DNA of 64,000 nt from Symbiodinium microadriaticum. Lineage: Eukaryota; Sar; Dinophyceae; Suessiales; Symbiodiniaceae. A program made the translations under genes and the position numbers. Positions 30,301 through 38,316 of this stretch are shown here, one piece after another. The notes under the pieces were generated by a model that was not told where the DNA came from, searched no databases, and saw only the letters and a program-made list of their open reading frames with translations. The stretch's first letter is position 1. Every line of letters begins with the position of its first letter. The stretch spans positions 1,127,841 through 1,191,840 of the forward strand of contig LSRX01000082.1 in NCBI GenBank assembly GCA_001939145.1, written 5' to 3'.

Positions 30301-33300
30301 GGTTAGCCCGCGCAGCCATGGAGCCTGGCGAGTTTTCTTCGACTGCAGCCCTCAGTCTGGTGGAGCTGGGCAGAGCGGCAGCAGCGGACACTGGTGGCGG
30401 GAAAAAGCTGAGACGCCGCACTGGCAACGAGGAGAGAGTTTTAGAGGAGCGTGCCTCGGCACGCGGTACAGAGAGCAGTCCTGCCTACGAGGCGGGAGGC
30501 AAGGAGAGCCTTGCGTCTGGAAGTGAGAACGCAGGAAGACTTCGTGTGGTGATGGACACACTGTCCTTGCTGACGGTGGCAAAGCTGCAGACAGGAGCCA
30601 GGCTGGAAGGACTCCCGGTGACAGGGATCAAGAATGACCTAATGGATCGTTTGGCACCCTGCTTCATGGATGGAGGCGAGGAGCAACCCACAACGAAGCA
30701 GCTCAGGTATGTCCTGTACATCCACGCAAGACGAGCCCAATGCAAGATCAAGTACGAGAACCTCAGGCGCAAGAGCATCGTGTCTGAGTGGATAGCCGGC
30801 TGGAAGGTTTGAGTGGATCTCAGCCTGAGGCTCAAGGCCAGCGACCCTCTAAGTGAGCTGGGCTGGCGAAGTGCCAAGCTGAACAGGGAAGGCAGTTGTT
30901 CAGGAAACCGGCCGATGTATCGGTCGCTAACCTCCCACTGTGGAGGGGTGTCAACAGAATAAGCCTGTTCAGGAGCGATCTGCGGTTAAATTGCTGCAGC
31001 CCCTTTCCAGCACTGAAGGAGCTAGCGAGCACTTCAAAACAGTGTTTGTGTGCCGGTTGGTTTAAGTGGTTAACCGGCCTTTTCTTGCCCGCACCTGCTT
31101 TTGCAGTTTCTCAAAAATTGCTTGCCAAATCTTCGGTCTTAGGTGGTTCGCGCGGCTTATTTTCCGTCCCTGGCTTGTCAGTGCGCAAGGTCACGGACCA
31201 TCCGAACATTTTGCGTTTGCTCGAGATCTTCGAGGATGTCCAGCCCCTTAGATTGTTTCACGAAAACTCGGGGTCTGGCTTCTGTCATCCCAAGGACAAG
31301 AACTTGTTCCTTGTGACGGAGCTCTGTGGTGCTGGGGATCTGTGGAGGCGCGAACAGTGGCACCGCAGCCTTGATCTTTCGGAAAAGGACGGTGGGGCAC
31401 AGAAAAGAAAAGCATCGCCTATGTATAACTTTCAAGGGTTGAATCGAGCTTGCCAAATGTTGATCTCAATGAAGAACGGCCACAAAGTATGCCTAAAGAG
31501 AACCGGCGGATCGTCAATCCTCCACACTTCATGGCACATCCGAGGCTCTATTTCGGCTATGTATGAAAACCGACTCTTGCAACACTGATGGCTGCCAATG
31601 TGTCGTACCCTGCTGTTTGATTTGCCTTCTTCATACTTGGTTCTTCTGCAAGTTCTATATGACAGTATGGTGAGACCACGTATAACTGTGATGCCAAACA
31701 GATGCATGGTAGCACCGGTCTAGCATCAAGTAGATGGCATGCGGATTCCATTGAAGTTGACTCGGAGTGGTGCACATCCTTGCTCTCAGCGACTAAATTT
31801 CGAAATGGTTTTGTTTGAATTGCGCTCCATAGCCCGAAGATGGGCTTGCGACTCCGGCTCGCTGCGCTCTCTGGGCTGCATTGCAGGCTCCTGCAAGCCA
31901 ATCAGGACGAGTTCAGTGCGCATGCCCCGAGTGGCGCAGTGTCGTGAGCTGGGAAAATGTCTTCAACATTCTGCAACCATGCTAAGCAATATCGAGGCAT
32001 CTATGATCTCGGAAGAAGAAGCGTTTGAGCTGCTTGGCCAGACTGGAAGGAGGTCTGTGAGAAGGCTCTCCCGACTTGTTGTCTGAGGATTCTCAAACAA
32101 GTGCTCAACAGCGTGGCCGTGAGCACAGACTTTCTTCTCTTGGATGTGGCAAAGCACAGCAGATCAGAACGACCCAGGGCTACTTGCATTCGCGTGGCAT
32201 CGTTCACCGAGACCTGAAGCCAGGCTCTCTACAAACTTCGTTCCACGTCTCCTCTCTGTCTCCTCTCAATGTCTCTTGTTAAATGACGGAGGCAGAAAGA
32301 CAATGCACTTGGCATGTGAATAGACGCATACCGACAGTCTGCGGAGGCAAACAAACGGGCATACACAATCGTACATGCAAGCATGTACCTTCACACTTGT
32401 ATCAGTGCCGGACACCAATCAGCAAGAGATAAGATCGTATTCCAAGGCCTGCAGACCCGAGACCATCATTTCGAAGTCAAGAACCTCAGGGTATGCCAGA
32501 GTGTAGGGTTTAGGGTCAACGGTCAACAGGTCATGGTTTGGGAGTTAGACAAAGTCTTGGTGGCGTTGCGGATGTGACAAGATGATATGCGAGAGGCGGT
32601 GCCCGGAGACACAATGCACTACCTTTCCACGAAAAATGCACGAATCTCGTGAAACGTGAGTGGTGCTGTGGCGAGAGCGAAATTCGAAGTGGATCAACGG
32701 CCGAGAGGTTGAAGAGTGGCCTTGCTACAACTTCAGGGCCTCGAGCGTTTCGCGTCCCAAAGATTGCACGGAGCTGTGGCGTCAGCGTCGAGAGCACAAA
32801 GACGGCCTCCTGCGAGCCGCACCGAGCACGATTCTTCAGCAAGTTGGCGTTCAATCGACTCTGCTTGGTAATAGTAAGCCACGCCGTCATCCACGTCACT
32901 CCTAACAGTTCCCGCAGAGTCTGGGCAAAAGTAGTGTACAAAAAGGCTGCTCCCCGCAACATCCTCGCTGTATCGTTGGTTGATAGGGCTCGGGGATGCA
33001 CCAAGCACTGTAGTGCAGCACAACACAACATCCCGAAACCTGAAACTCAACATCACTGTAATGCCCCTTCCAAAAACTCCACGATTCTGGTGTCTCTAGC
33101 TGGGTGGGAAAAGAAAAACATAAACAAAAAACGACTACTTTGGGACTTGGATTTTTGGAGCAATGCGGCGTTTGCTGTTGGAGGTGGCAAGCGAACGCAC
33201 GGTAGCTTGTTCTTCGTGGACAATCACATATGTCAAAGATTCAGTGTAACTACTACTTACATGAAAATATCTGTCTTGTATTTGGGTTACGCTTATTGGG

Positions 33301-36300
33301 ACACTCGTTTGCTAGTTGTGTGGTCTTAGTCTAGGAAATGTGTATCGAAACCTACACGCATATTGAACGCCTAGCATGACATAATTTCGTAGTATTCTCG
33401 TAGCACTTAGCCATGAAGACCGGGGTTACACTCTGTAGGTAGTACTTGTGAAACATTCTCTTGATGCCTAGTTGATATTCAATACGGTATTGGGATATGT
33501 GACGTTCAGATGCGTGAGGCATATGACCTGTTGCAAGGTATATGGCATGATATGTGATGTGGTCGTTTATGGACACAATGGACAGTTCTCGATTTGTTGC
33601 TATCTCCTTCCAAATGAGCTGAACGATGGCCAGTCAGCCCGACAACGGACTTGCCTGCTATGTCTTCATGCCATGAGTATCTATGTAACTGGAATTGCTG
33701 CAATGGTAAATATTCACGCGTTCATCGCCATCGGTTAAATTGAACAGTTCGGCACATGCTGCACATGCTCATGAAATAGTCGAACTCGTGAAACATCCCA
33801 ACTGAGAATTACGTGAATATAGACTGGCTAACAATCAGACATGGCCTGAAACACTTTTTTCGGAATGCAGTTAAGCCCTTTTTAGGTATACAATAGAAGT
33901 CGAGAAATGCATCACACCAATTCACTACGAACTGAACGTGATGCAAATTTCACTACCGATGGGTTGGACAGTAAGATTCTGTTGAATAACACTACTTGAA
34001 TGCTGAGCCTGACCAAGCCATACAGCTGGATTCAGCAGGAATCTACACGAGAGCATCTCTGTGCTAAAGGCTAAGCCCTAAACCCGAAACAGCTCTGCCA
34101 AACCCGCCGGCGCTACAATTTTGGAGGAAGTCGGGTGAGGGAAGTGCGGGATTGATGGAGTGTTCAGGGCATGCTGAGTGTATATGGATATGACACGGAT
34201 ATTGTTGATCTGCCAATGGATCAAGCTTTAGATTGGTTGCAAACCCTTGACCTATTCAACAACTATTGGTCACACAGTCCCTCTTTGTGTTTTTGCCTGT
34301 GTCGGATTTGTGATATGTATGGGTGGGATAGATCGTCCAGCTGTACATTCCGCTCGCCGACCAGGCAATTTTCTTTGCTGTGCTCCGGATTCTGATGCTG
34401 TAGACCAGCCGGGGCCTTGAAGATGGAAGTATATTTTCAAGGGTCGCCAAGAAATGGAAGGAAGAACTTGGCTGGGAAGATTCGCATCATCAAGCTCGCC
34501 GACTTCGGGGTCTCCTCCTGCTGCCATGTGAAGTCCTTCGCTGAGCATCAAAATTGCCATTGCACGCTGCCCCTACGGCCCGAGCCCGAGGCACCGTCTG
34601 ACACGCAAGTGTGGCACCGACGGCTTCATGGCTCCAGAGATTCTCCGACATCAGCCGTACGATGAGAAGGAACTGCTGATCTTTCTGCGCTGTGGAAGTC
34701 TCAGCCTGCACAGATGTGTGAATTCTGCTGCGTGCTGAGGCGGACATCTTCTCCGTGGGCTGCATCTTGTTTCTAAGCTACATAATCCTTGTTGCCCCCT
34801 ATGCTTCTATGCTTGATGGCGCAAGTGGAGGCACTGGCTGCTCACTGGTCATCCTCCCAAAGCGCGAGAGGCCGCCTTTTGACTAAGTGTCGCCAGATGT
34901 GTTGGTCTCATCCGAGCAGGATGGGAGCTATGTCATGAGCAAGATCCGCCTGAACTTCGTCTCCGACGAGGTTTCTGGGATGCGAATCGTGCCAGATTGG
35001 GTATTCCGCACAGCGCTCGAGGCGAGGGCGCTGCTAGAGCTGCTCACGAGGTGCTTGGGTATTGCTGAGTGTCTTGAATCCCTTTGTTGAGCGGCACGCT
35101 ACCAGGCCCGAGCCGCAGGATAGGCCTTCTGCAGAAGAGGTGCGGCGCCGTCTCTCGTGTGGCCCAAGACTGGGACCACAACCTCGTCACACAGCGCAAG
35201 GTGCTACGGTCTCCCGTTCTTCAGGGCTCTGCACGGCGCTTGCGAGCGCGCTCCGCGCGTCTGGACGCTCAGCTCTTGGACCAGATGCAGCGGCCTCAGA
35301 TTTCCAGGCCCATTTTGAAGATTTCGATTGACGAATGGATCCTCCCTTGCATTGCTCGAGCTCGCACACGCGGACCAGATGTTTCTGACCCGAGTTGTAG
35401 CCGCTCTCGGTGCCTGCGCAAAGGTATTCCTACGGGTCCTTCCCCTTGCTGAAGAAGGCACGCTGCTTGGAGTCGGGGAGAAAAGGTAGCACTATGGGAC
35501 GATTTCATGCAGTTTGCGTCAGGCCGCCATCGTTGCCATGGCTACGTGCTCAAGCCTTGTCAGGGCCTTGCGATCGTGTGCGCATGCGGGCAAGGTCACG
35601 CGGGCAGAGTCTGATGCAGACTTTGCCCCGAGCATCGAGCGCTTCATGCCCGGTCCTCAAACCACAGAACTTCACGCCGAGGGCGTGCCATTGTCTTTCA
35701 CTGTACATCACAGGTCTCTGGACAGGAACTTGACAAGTGGTATCGACACCGCACGAGCCTAAGACGGGACCTCTAGACTCTAGTTTGCAACGGTAAGTAC
35801 GCAACCCGTTTCCCTTCGTTTTAGGCTCTCGTGTCTTTACATTGAAGTTCTTGCTCCGTTTGCTCGGTCCGCATCTTTGCAGCATCAATCGAGATAGGAA
35901 CTGTAAATCCTAGAGACCCAACCCGGAGACCCAAAAGTAAAAGCCTCAAGCCCGACAATACTTTTTGCACTTGGGCCAATTCCAACAGCAACCCTCACAG
36001 GCTCCAAAGACCATCCCATGAGGCCAAACATGCAGACTGCACTGTGGTGGGAGCATGATTGGTACTTCAAAACGCACACCACTGCCTCTAACCCTTACAA
36101 TTTTGGCTAGTCTTTGAGACTTAAGTACTTGAGTCTTCTCTTTTCGGTAGCTATTATCTGCAGTTTAGATTTGTCTGTGCTGAGATACGTCAGCAGCAGT
36201 GAGCCGAGGGTTCAGGCATCCATCATGTCCGGCCATGTGTATCAACGGGCAACAGTTGGAAGGGCCAAAAACAGCACGGCAAGTTCTGTCTTTGGAACTT

Positions 36301-37571
36301 GGTCCTTTCCTTCCTGGAACCTGAGTTCGGTTTTCATTGCACTCAACATCCTAAACTGTCAACTCCGAATGAAAACCCTTCCCTCTCGTTGGATTGTGTC
36401 ATGTTTCAGGGTGGATGGGTGGGTGGGGGGCCATTGGGGGGCCACATCTCCCATGCTGCCTATGCCAGGAAGACATCTATGGGGCGCTGAGTGAAGAGAT
36501 GCCTTCCGGCTAAGCAACGTGCGGTGACTGCTGTGCCAATGCAGTGAAGTTGAGAGGCTGGATGACATGCGGAAGTTGGTGCGCAAGTCCACGGCAGGGG
36601 CCGTCGGCCTAGATCGGCGAAGTTAGTGCCAGCGACAGTTAAAGAACGCTTCGTTGCAGGAAGCGAGAAGTCGGAGGGGCAGATCTCGCGCAAGGCGCGA
36701 CTCGCGGCACAAAGCCTTCACTGAGTCCCTCTGAGCCGAGAGCCGACTGCTCTCCGTGTTCGTCCGTGTTCGTGTCCTTTCTGCTCTCGGCCCGCTCGCG
36801 AGGCGGCCGAACGTGACGCTTCCAGCCTCCAGGCACCGCACGTCCGGACGTCCGCGTTTCAGCAGTCGCGCGTCGGAAGCTTGGGCAGGCCGAAGCCGCC
36901 GCTGGAATGCACAATGAAGAAGTTCCAGATGGTGGCCCCGATGCAAAGCCTCTGAGAGAGCATCGAAAAGCTTTCTGCAGGAGCTTCGAGAGGATGTTGC
37001 CCGCCTCGTCAACAAGGATCGCGCAGATGCTGTTCGTGCCATTATAGGTGATTGTTGGTGATCGCATGAGACTAGGAAGCGCGGCAGCAGTTCTTAGACA
37101 ATGATGATTCGATGAGTGCTTCTTCGTCGTGGATTGCAAGTGCCAATGCTGCCCCGATCAGGTTGATGCGACCGGCACTGGGTGCTTAGCCCGGGGCAGT
37201 TTACAGGACGGTTGAATCTGTGTTGATAGACTCTCGATATTCCAGTGACCGCCGACCGCCAAGGCACATTAGCTATTCCGAATGGCTCGCAGCAACAGCA
37301 GACCCCGCGACTTCACGCGGATTAACCGGCCTGAGTTCTCACAGAGAAATTGCCACCTCGTTTTCTCAGGCCTGGTACACGGACCCTCTTCACATCAGCG
37401 CTGCATTCAGGATGGAAGCTGAGCCTCTCTCGAGATCCAGCTGCAATATATAGCTGCGTTCAGTTGCATCAAGGCTCTTCGACTTTGACGGTGACGGCAT
37501 GATCAGCGAGGAGGATCTCAAGTGTGTGATTCCCGATGTCACTCGGACGATTGACTCGAGTGATCTCGCGT
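24156..37571 (+). CDS. Multi-exon protein kinase, probable calcium-dependent protein kinase
   Basis: Kinase segments occur in canonical order on one strand: KYEIGEELGRG (glycine loop start, about 24340), DHPNILRLLEIFED (31200), LFLVTELCGAGDLWRR (31305), ISEEEAFELL (32005), ILKQVLNSVA (32089), YLHSRGIVHRDLKP (32181), IKLADFGVSS (34492), CGTDGFMAPEIL (34610), ADIFSVGCILF (34740), DRPSAEEVRR (35119), then an EF-hand, FDFDGDGMISEEDL (about 37480). CDPKs join a CaMK-type kinase to EF-hands and phosphorylate targets on calcium rise. The exons for the beta3 Lys, the Asn after HRDLKP and other EF-hands were not found, so a decayed gene is possible. A copia element occupies one intron. Confidence 0.65.
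24590..24775. repeat. ATAC/TATA microsatellite, N gap (24717-24738) and A-rich tract
   Basis: ACATACATAC and TATATATAGGTAGATAGATAG repeats run into 22 Ns, followed by an A-rich tract to about 24763. A gap of this kind usually reflects repeat-induced assembly failure. Confidence 0.85.
24776..27209. other. Kinase intron upstream of the copia element, no exon recognised
   Basis: No kinase motif was found in this stretch, although the missing beta2-beta3 exon (with the ATP-binding Lys) should lie between 24375 and 31182. The minus-strand frames 25885-26244 and 26138-26584 lack support. A GGGATTTAAAGAAGACG direct repeat occurs near 26388-26427. A GCAG/GGCA repeat lies at about 26631-26686. Confidence 0.4.
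27210..27214 (+). repeat. Target-site duplication GTTTC, left copy
   Basis: GTTTC directly precedes the 5' LTR and is repeated at 31106-31110 directly after the 3' LTR. A 5-bp duplication is the size expected for Ty1/copia integrases. Confidence 0.85.
27215..27372 (+). repeat. Copia 5' LTR
   Basis: 158 bp, TG...CA ends, beginning TGTCAACAGAATAAGCCTG and ending CACCTTCTTTTGCA. It is followed immediately by the putative primer binding site TGGTAGCGG. Confidence 0.9.
28013..28234 (+). pseudogene. Copia gag remnant
   Basis: A Gln-rich coiled segment (QQSAELLQAQQAQLGQQAQQ) leads to PFSLLPLVDT. After a short duplication of the CACGTGTGGGCTTGGA word comes GLGKPDLFKGDPAEN in another frame, the wording typical of dinoflagellate copia gag. 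The gag is cut here: the frame passes straight into integrase C-terminal sequence. Upstream (27640-27960) is a Lys/Glu-rich stretch that may be an eroded gag start. Confidence 0.55.
28235..28560 (+). pseudogene. Copia integrase C-terminal domain remnant
   Basis: The frame reads FKIAFEARYSEATEDSFI, FPWMVRRAAWLVTRYGVKQD, GRTAYQRLRGRTYKGKVAEF and RWACGVWLGKTLSKDEHL, which corresponds to the region after the integrase catalytic core. The DDE core and zinc finger are absent. A frame change near 28520 leads to DGIQRCRSIRRQVEKKRFV, GTPWQPRG, the usual connector to the reverse transcriptase. Confidence 0.7.
28723..30243 (+). pseudogene. Copia reverse transcriptase/RNase H frame
   Basis: A 506-codon frame holds the copia-type polymerase: LVRSRWVDTAKEINGKPGVR, SRLVAQEVNTYKRED, KKLVARYDVSVAFFHTENGE, WELRKAMNGTREASRQWGAK and the active site LSCHGDDSLASGE (HGDD where YVDD is usual). 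The RNase H start follows: YMSVDRPSLQFAASELAE and SDSDWATDKKSRKS. It stops at 30241 just where RNase H should continue; later RNase H sequence lies one frame over. It copies element RNA into DNA in intact relatives; here the frame breaks make it inactive. Confidence 0.8.
30240..30812 (+). pseudogene. Copia RNase H remnant and C-terminal SAP-like tail
   Basis: The frame continues after the shift with KGWAWLYGGVGTRGLG, a degraded RNase H end (STAALSLVELGRAAAA), and a tail containing LEGLPVTGIKNDLMDRLA and TTKQLRYVLYIHARRAQ. The last part resembles a SAP-type DNA-binding helix pair. It ends GWKV at a TGA. Confidence 0.5.
30948..31105 (+). repeat. Copia 3' LTR
   Basis: 158 bp, TGTCAACAG...CTGCTTTTGCA, preceded by GGAGGGG and followed by the GTTTC duplication at 31106-31110. 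Aligned by eye to the 5' LTR it shows about 14 differences including one single-base indel. Confidence 0.9.
31182..31237 (+). CDS. Kinase exon: alphaC end and beta4
   Basis: After TTGTCAG the exon reads RKVTDHPNILRLLEIFED, the region linking helix C to strand beta4 in CaMK/CDPK kinases. A GT (GTCCAG) follows GAGGAT at 31238. It lies only 71 bp downstream of the copia duplication. The exon that should precede it (VAIK lysine) was not found. Confidence 0.7.
31295..31392 (+). CDS. Kinase exon: beta5 and hinge
   Basis: After ATCCCAAG the exon reads DKNLFLVTELCGAGDLWRR, matching the beta5-hinge-alphaD wording (LxLVxELCxGGxLxxR). It continues EQWHRSLDLSEKDGG; the donor is near 31390. It is separated from the previous exon by only about 57 bp. 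Confidence 0.7.
32000..32118 (+). CDS. Kinase exons: alphaE helix
   Basis: Two short pieces: ISEEEAFELL (about 32006-32035) and, after CTGAG, ILKQVLNSVA (32088-32118), which ends at a canonical GTGAGC donor. Together they match the alphaE helix wording (sEeeA..il.QvL..va) that precedes the catalytic loop. The first piece's borders are approximate. Confidence 0.6.
32178..32223 (+). CDS. Kinase exon: catalytic loop HRDLKP
   Basis: The 46-nt exon after GACCCAG reads GYLHSRGIVHRDLKP and joins in phase 0 to the preceding VA exon (32118). It carries the catalytic Asp and Lys. It is followed by GC at 32224, so a GC-AG intron is likely (CCAG/GCTCTC). The next residues (ENLL) were not found nearby. 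Confidence 0.8.
32224..34479 (+). other. Kinase intron, about 2.25 kb, no other gene supported
   Basis: A 226-codon frame at 32649-33329 is open but has a composition unlike the host exons and no motif; I treat it as chance. No transposon protein was recognised. The intron ends at GGGAAG before ATTCGCATCATC. Confidence 0.5.
34480..34545 (+). CDS. Kinase exon: DFG segment
   Basis: The exon reads IRIIKLADFGVSSCCHVKS, with the DFG Asp that chelates magnesium at the start of the activation segment. The donor may be GTGAAG at 34528 (exon end CCCAT-like) or later. The acceptor is GGGAAG. Confidence 0.75.
34610..34669 (+). CDS. Kinase exon: APE segment
   Basis: After ACGCAAG the exon reads CGTDGFMAPEILRHQPYDEK, the end of the activation segment and the P+1 loop (usual form CGTPGYMAPEVL...YDEK). 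The Pro of GTP is Asp here. No canonical GT follows AAG, so the 3' border is unsure. Confidence 0.75.
34740..34776 (+). CDS. Kinase exon: alphaF segment
   Basis: After TGCTGAG the exon reads ADIFSVGCILF, the alphaF helix (usual DxWSxGVILY) with the Asp that anchors the catalytic spine. It is about 37 nt long; the downstream border is uncertain. Confidence 0.65.
34944..35139 (+). CDS. Kinase exons: C-lobe end
   Basis: Three pieces fit the end of the kinase domain: IRLNFVSDE (34944-34970, followed by GTTTCT), a Trp-containing helix DWVFRTALEARALLELLTR (about 34995-35051) like W..iS..ak.li..LL, and DRPSAEEVRR (35119-35148) after GCCGCAG, the usual dp..RpsaeevL motif that closes the domain. The introns between them are short. 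Borders are approximate. Confidence 0.6.
35480..35610 (+). CDS. Possible kinase junction (autoinhibitory) exon
   Basis: Frames here give LWDDFMQFAS and, shifted, RQAAIVAMATCSSLVRAL, which resembles the AALTAIA wording of the CDPK junction domain that links the kinase to EF-hands and blocks the active site at rest. This is a weak match placed at the expected point of the gene. Confidence 0.3.
35611..37470 (+). other. Kinase gene intron region, other EF-hands not found
   Basis: No clear EF-hand loop or transposon was seen between the junction-like piece and 37471. The open minus-strand frames at 36623-37139 overlap each other in different frames and lack motifs. Further small exons may be hidden here. 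Confidence 0.35.
37475..37571 (+). CDS. EF-hand exon of the kinase gene
   Basis: The exon reads LFDFDGDGMISEEDLKCVI followed by PDVTRTIDSSDLA and a TGA (37569-37571 region). The loop D-F-D-G-D-G-M-I-S-E-E-D has Asp at positions 1, 3, 5, Gly at 6, Ile at 8 and Asp at 12, a normal calcium site (Glu is more usual at 12). It lies after CATCAAG. Its link to the kinase rests on order and strand. The stop may belong to an intron if further EF-hands follow. Confidence 0.65.
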
Positions 37572-38267
37572 GATCATTGCATGTCAAGCATGCCTTAAGA
37601 GAAGTGTCGGCCCGAGGTTTTCGAAAAATTGACAGTCAAGGCTGTCCTGCAAGAGTCCCAGCTGAGTGCAAAGCAGACCTCCTGGATTAACGAGGCCACG
37701 TCGCTGATAGCCTTGCTTAGACTCTGCAAGCTGCGTCACACTACGCTGCTTCCACTGCACCGTGGCTTGGAGAAGGAGTGCTTTTCACTGCTCATTCGCA
37801 CCCAGACGCCTGAACGCACTTGGGGTTCCCGACTTTTGCCGTGATGCGGTGCAAGCGGCAGCACTGAGCTTCGCTGCATCCATGGTCCATAGCCAAGGAA
37901 TGCATCGGTGTTTACATTGCAACGTATCTGTGACGGACTGGAAGATCCCGTCGCCGCGGCTGATGCTGCAAGCGCCTCTTGATCCTAGGTTTTTCTTTTT
38001 CTCTGAGAGGCTCGGGCAGGTCAGGGGTTCCAACGTGAACAGCCGAAAGCCCGAGAGGGTGCTCCTTGAAGTGTTCGTGGCTTTCAAGCTGGCTTCTTGC
38101 ATTTTAAAACTGTTTGGGCGCAAGAAGCTGTTTCAACATCTTCTGCAACGGACATCCGAATGCCCCTGCACAGACAAGAACCACCAGAGTGGGCATGCAA
38201 AACAGACTTGTCTCCGGTCTGCTCGCAATGTGCCGGGGTGCATGGCGCTTGCGTGTCCTAGCTGACT

Positions 38268-38275
38268 GGCTCAAG
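38268..38275 (+). promoter_or_regulatory. Possible truncated spliced-leader relic upstream of twin gene 1
   Basis: GGCTCAAG, the last 8 nt of the dinoflagellate leader, occurs 42 nt before the ATG, and the same word followed by GCTC occurs at 48852-48859 before the twin gene. Eight bases is little evidence; the shared placement is the reason to list it. Confidence 0.25.
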
Positions 38276-38316
38276 GCTCGAAGCGATGCTATGGCCTTGG
38301 CCCACGTAGCGGTACA

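Larger units (their letters stand above)
27215..31105 (+). mobile_element. Ty1/copia-like LTR retrotransposon, internally deleted
   Basis: Two direct 158-bp LTRs (TGTCAACAG...TTTTGCA) are bordered by GTTTC duplications. The first base after the 5' LTR starts TGGTAGCGGAGC, a primer-binding-site-like match to initiator-Met-type tails. The 3' LTR is preceded by the purine run GGAGGGG. Inside are gag-like, integrase C-terminal, reverse transcriptase/RNase H and tail frames in copia order, with frameshifts. Protease and the integrase core are missing. It is inserted in a kinase intron in the sense orientation. The LTRs differ at about 14 of 158 positions, so the insertion is not recent. Confidence 0.9.

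Noticed and set aside
32649-33329. 226-codon plus frame within the kinase intron
   Set aside because: No motif, composition unlike the neighbouring exons, and it lies between the HRDLKP and DFG exons of a gene on the same strand.
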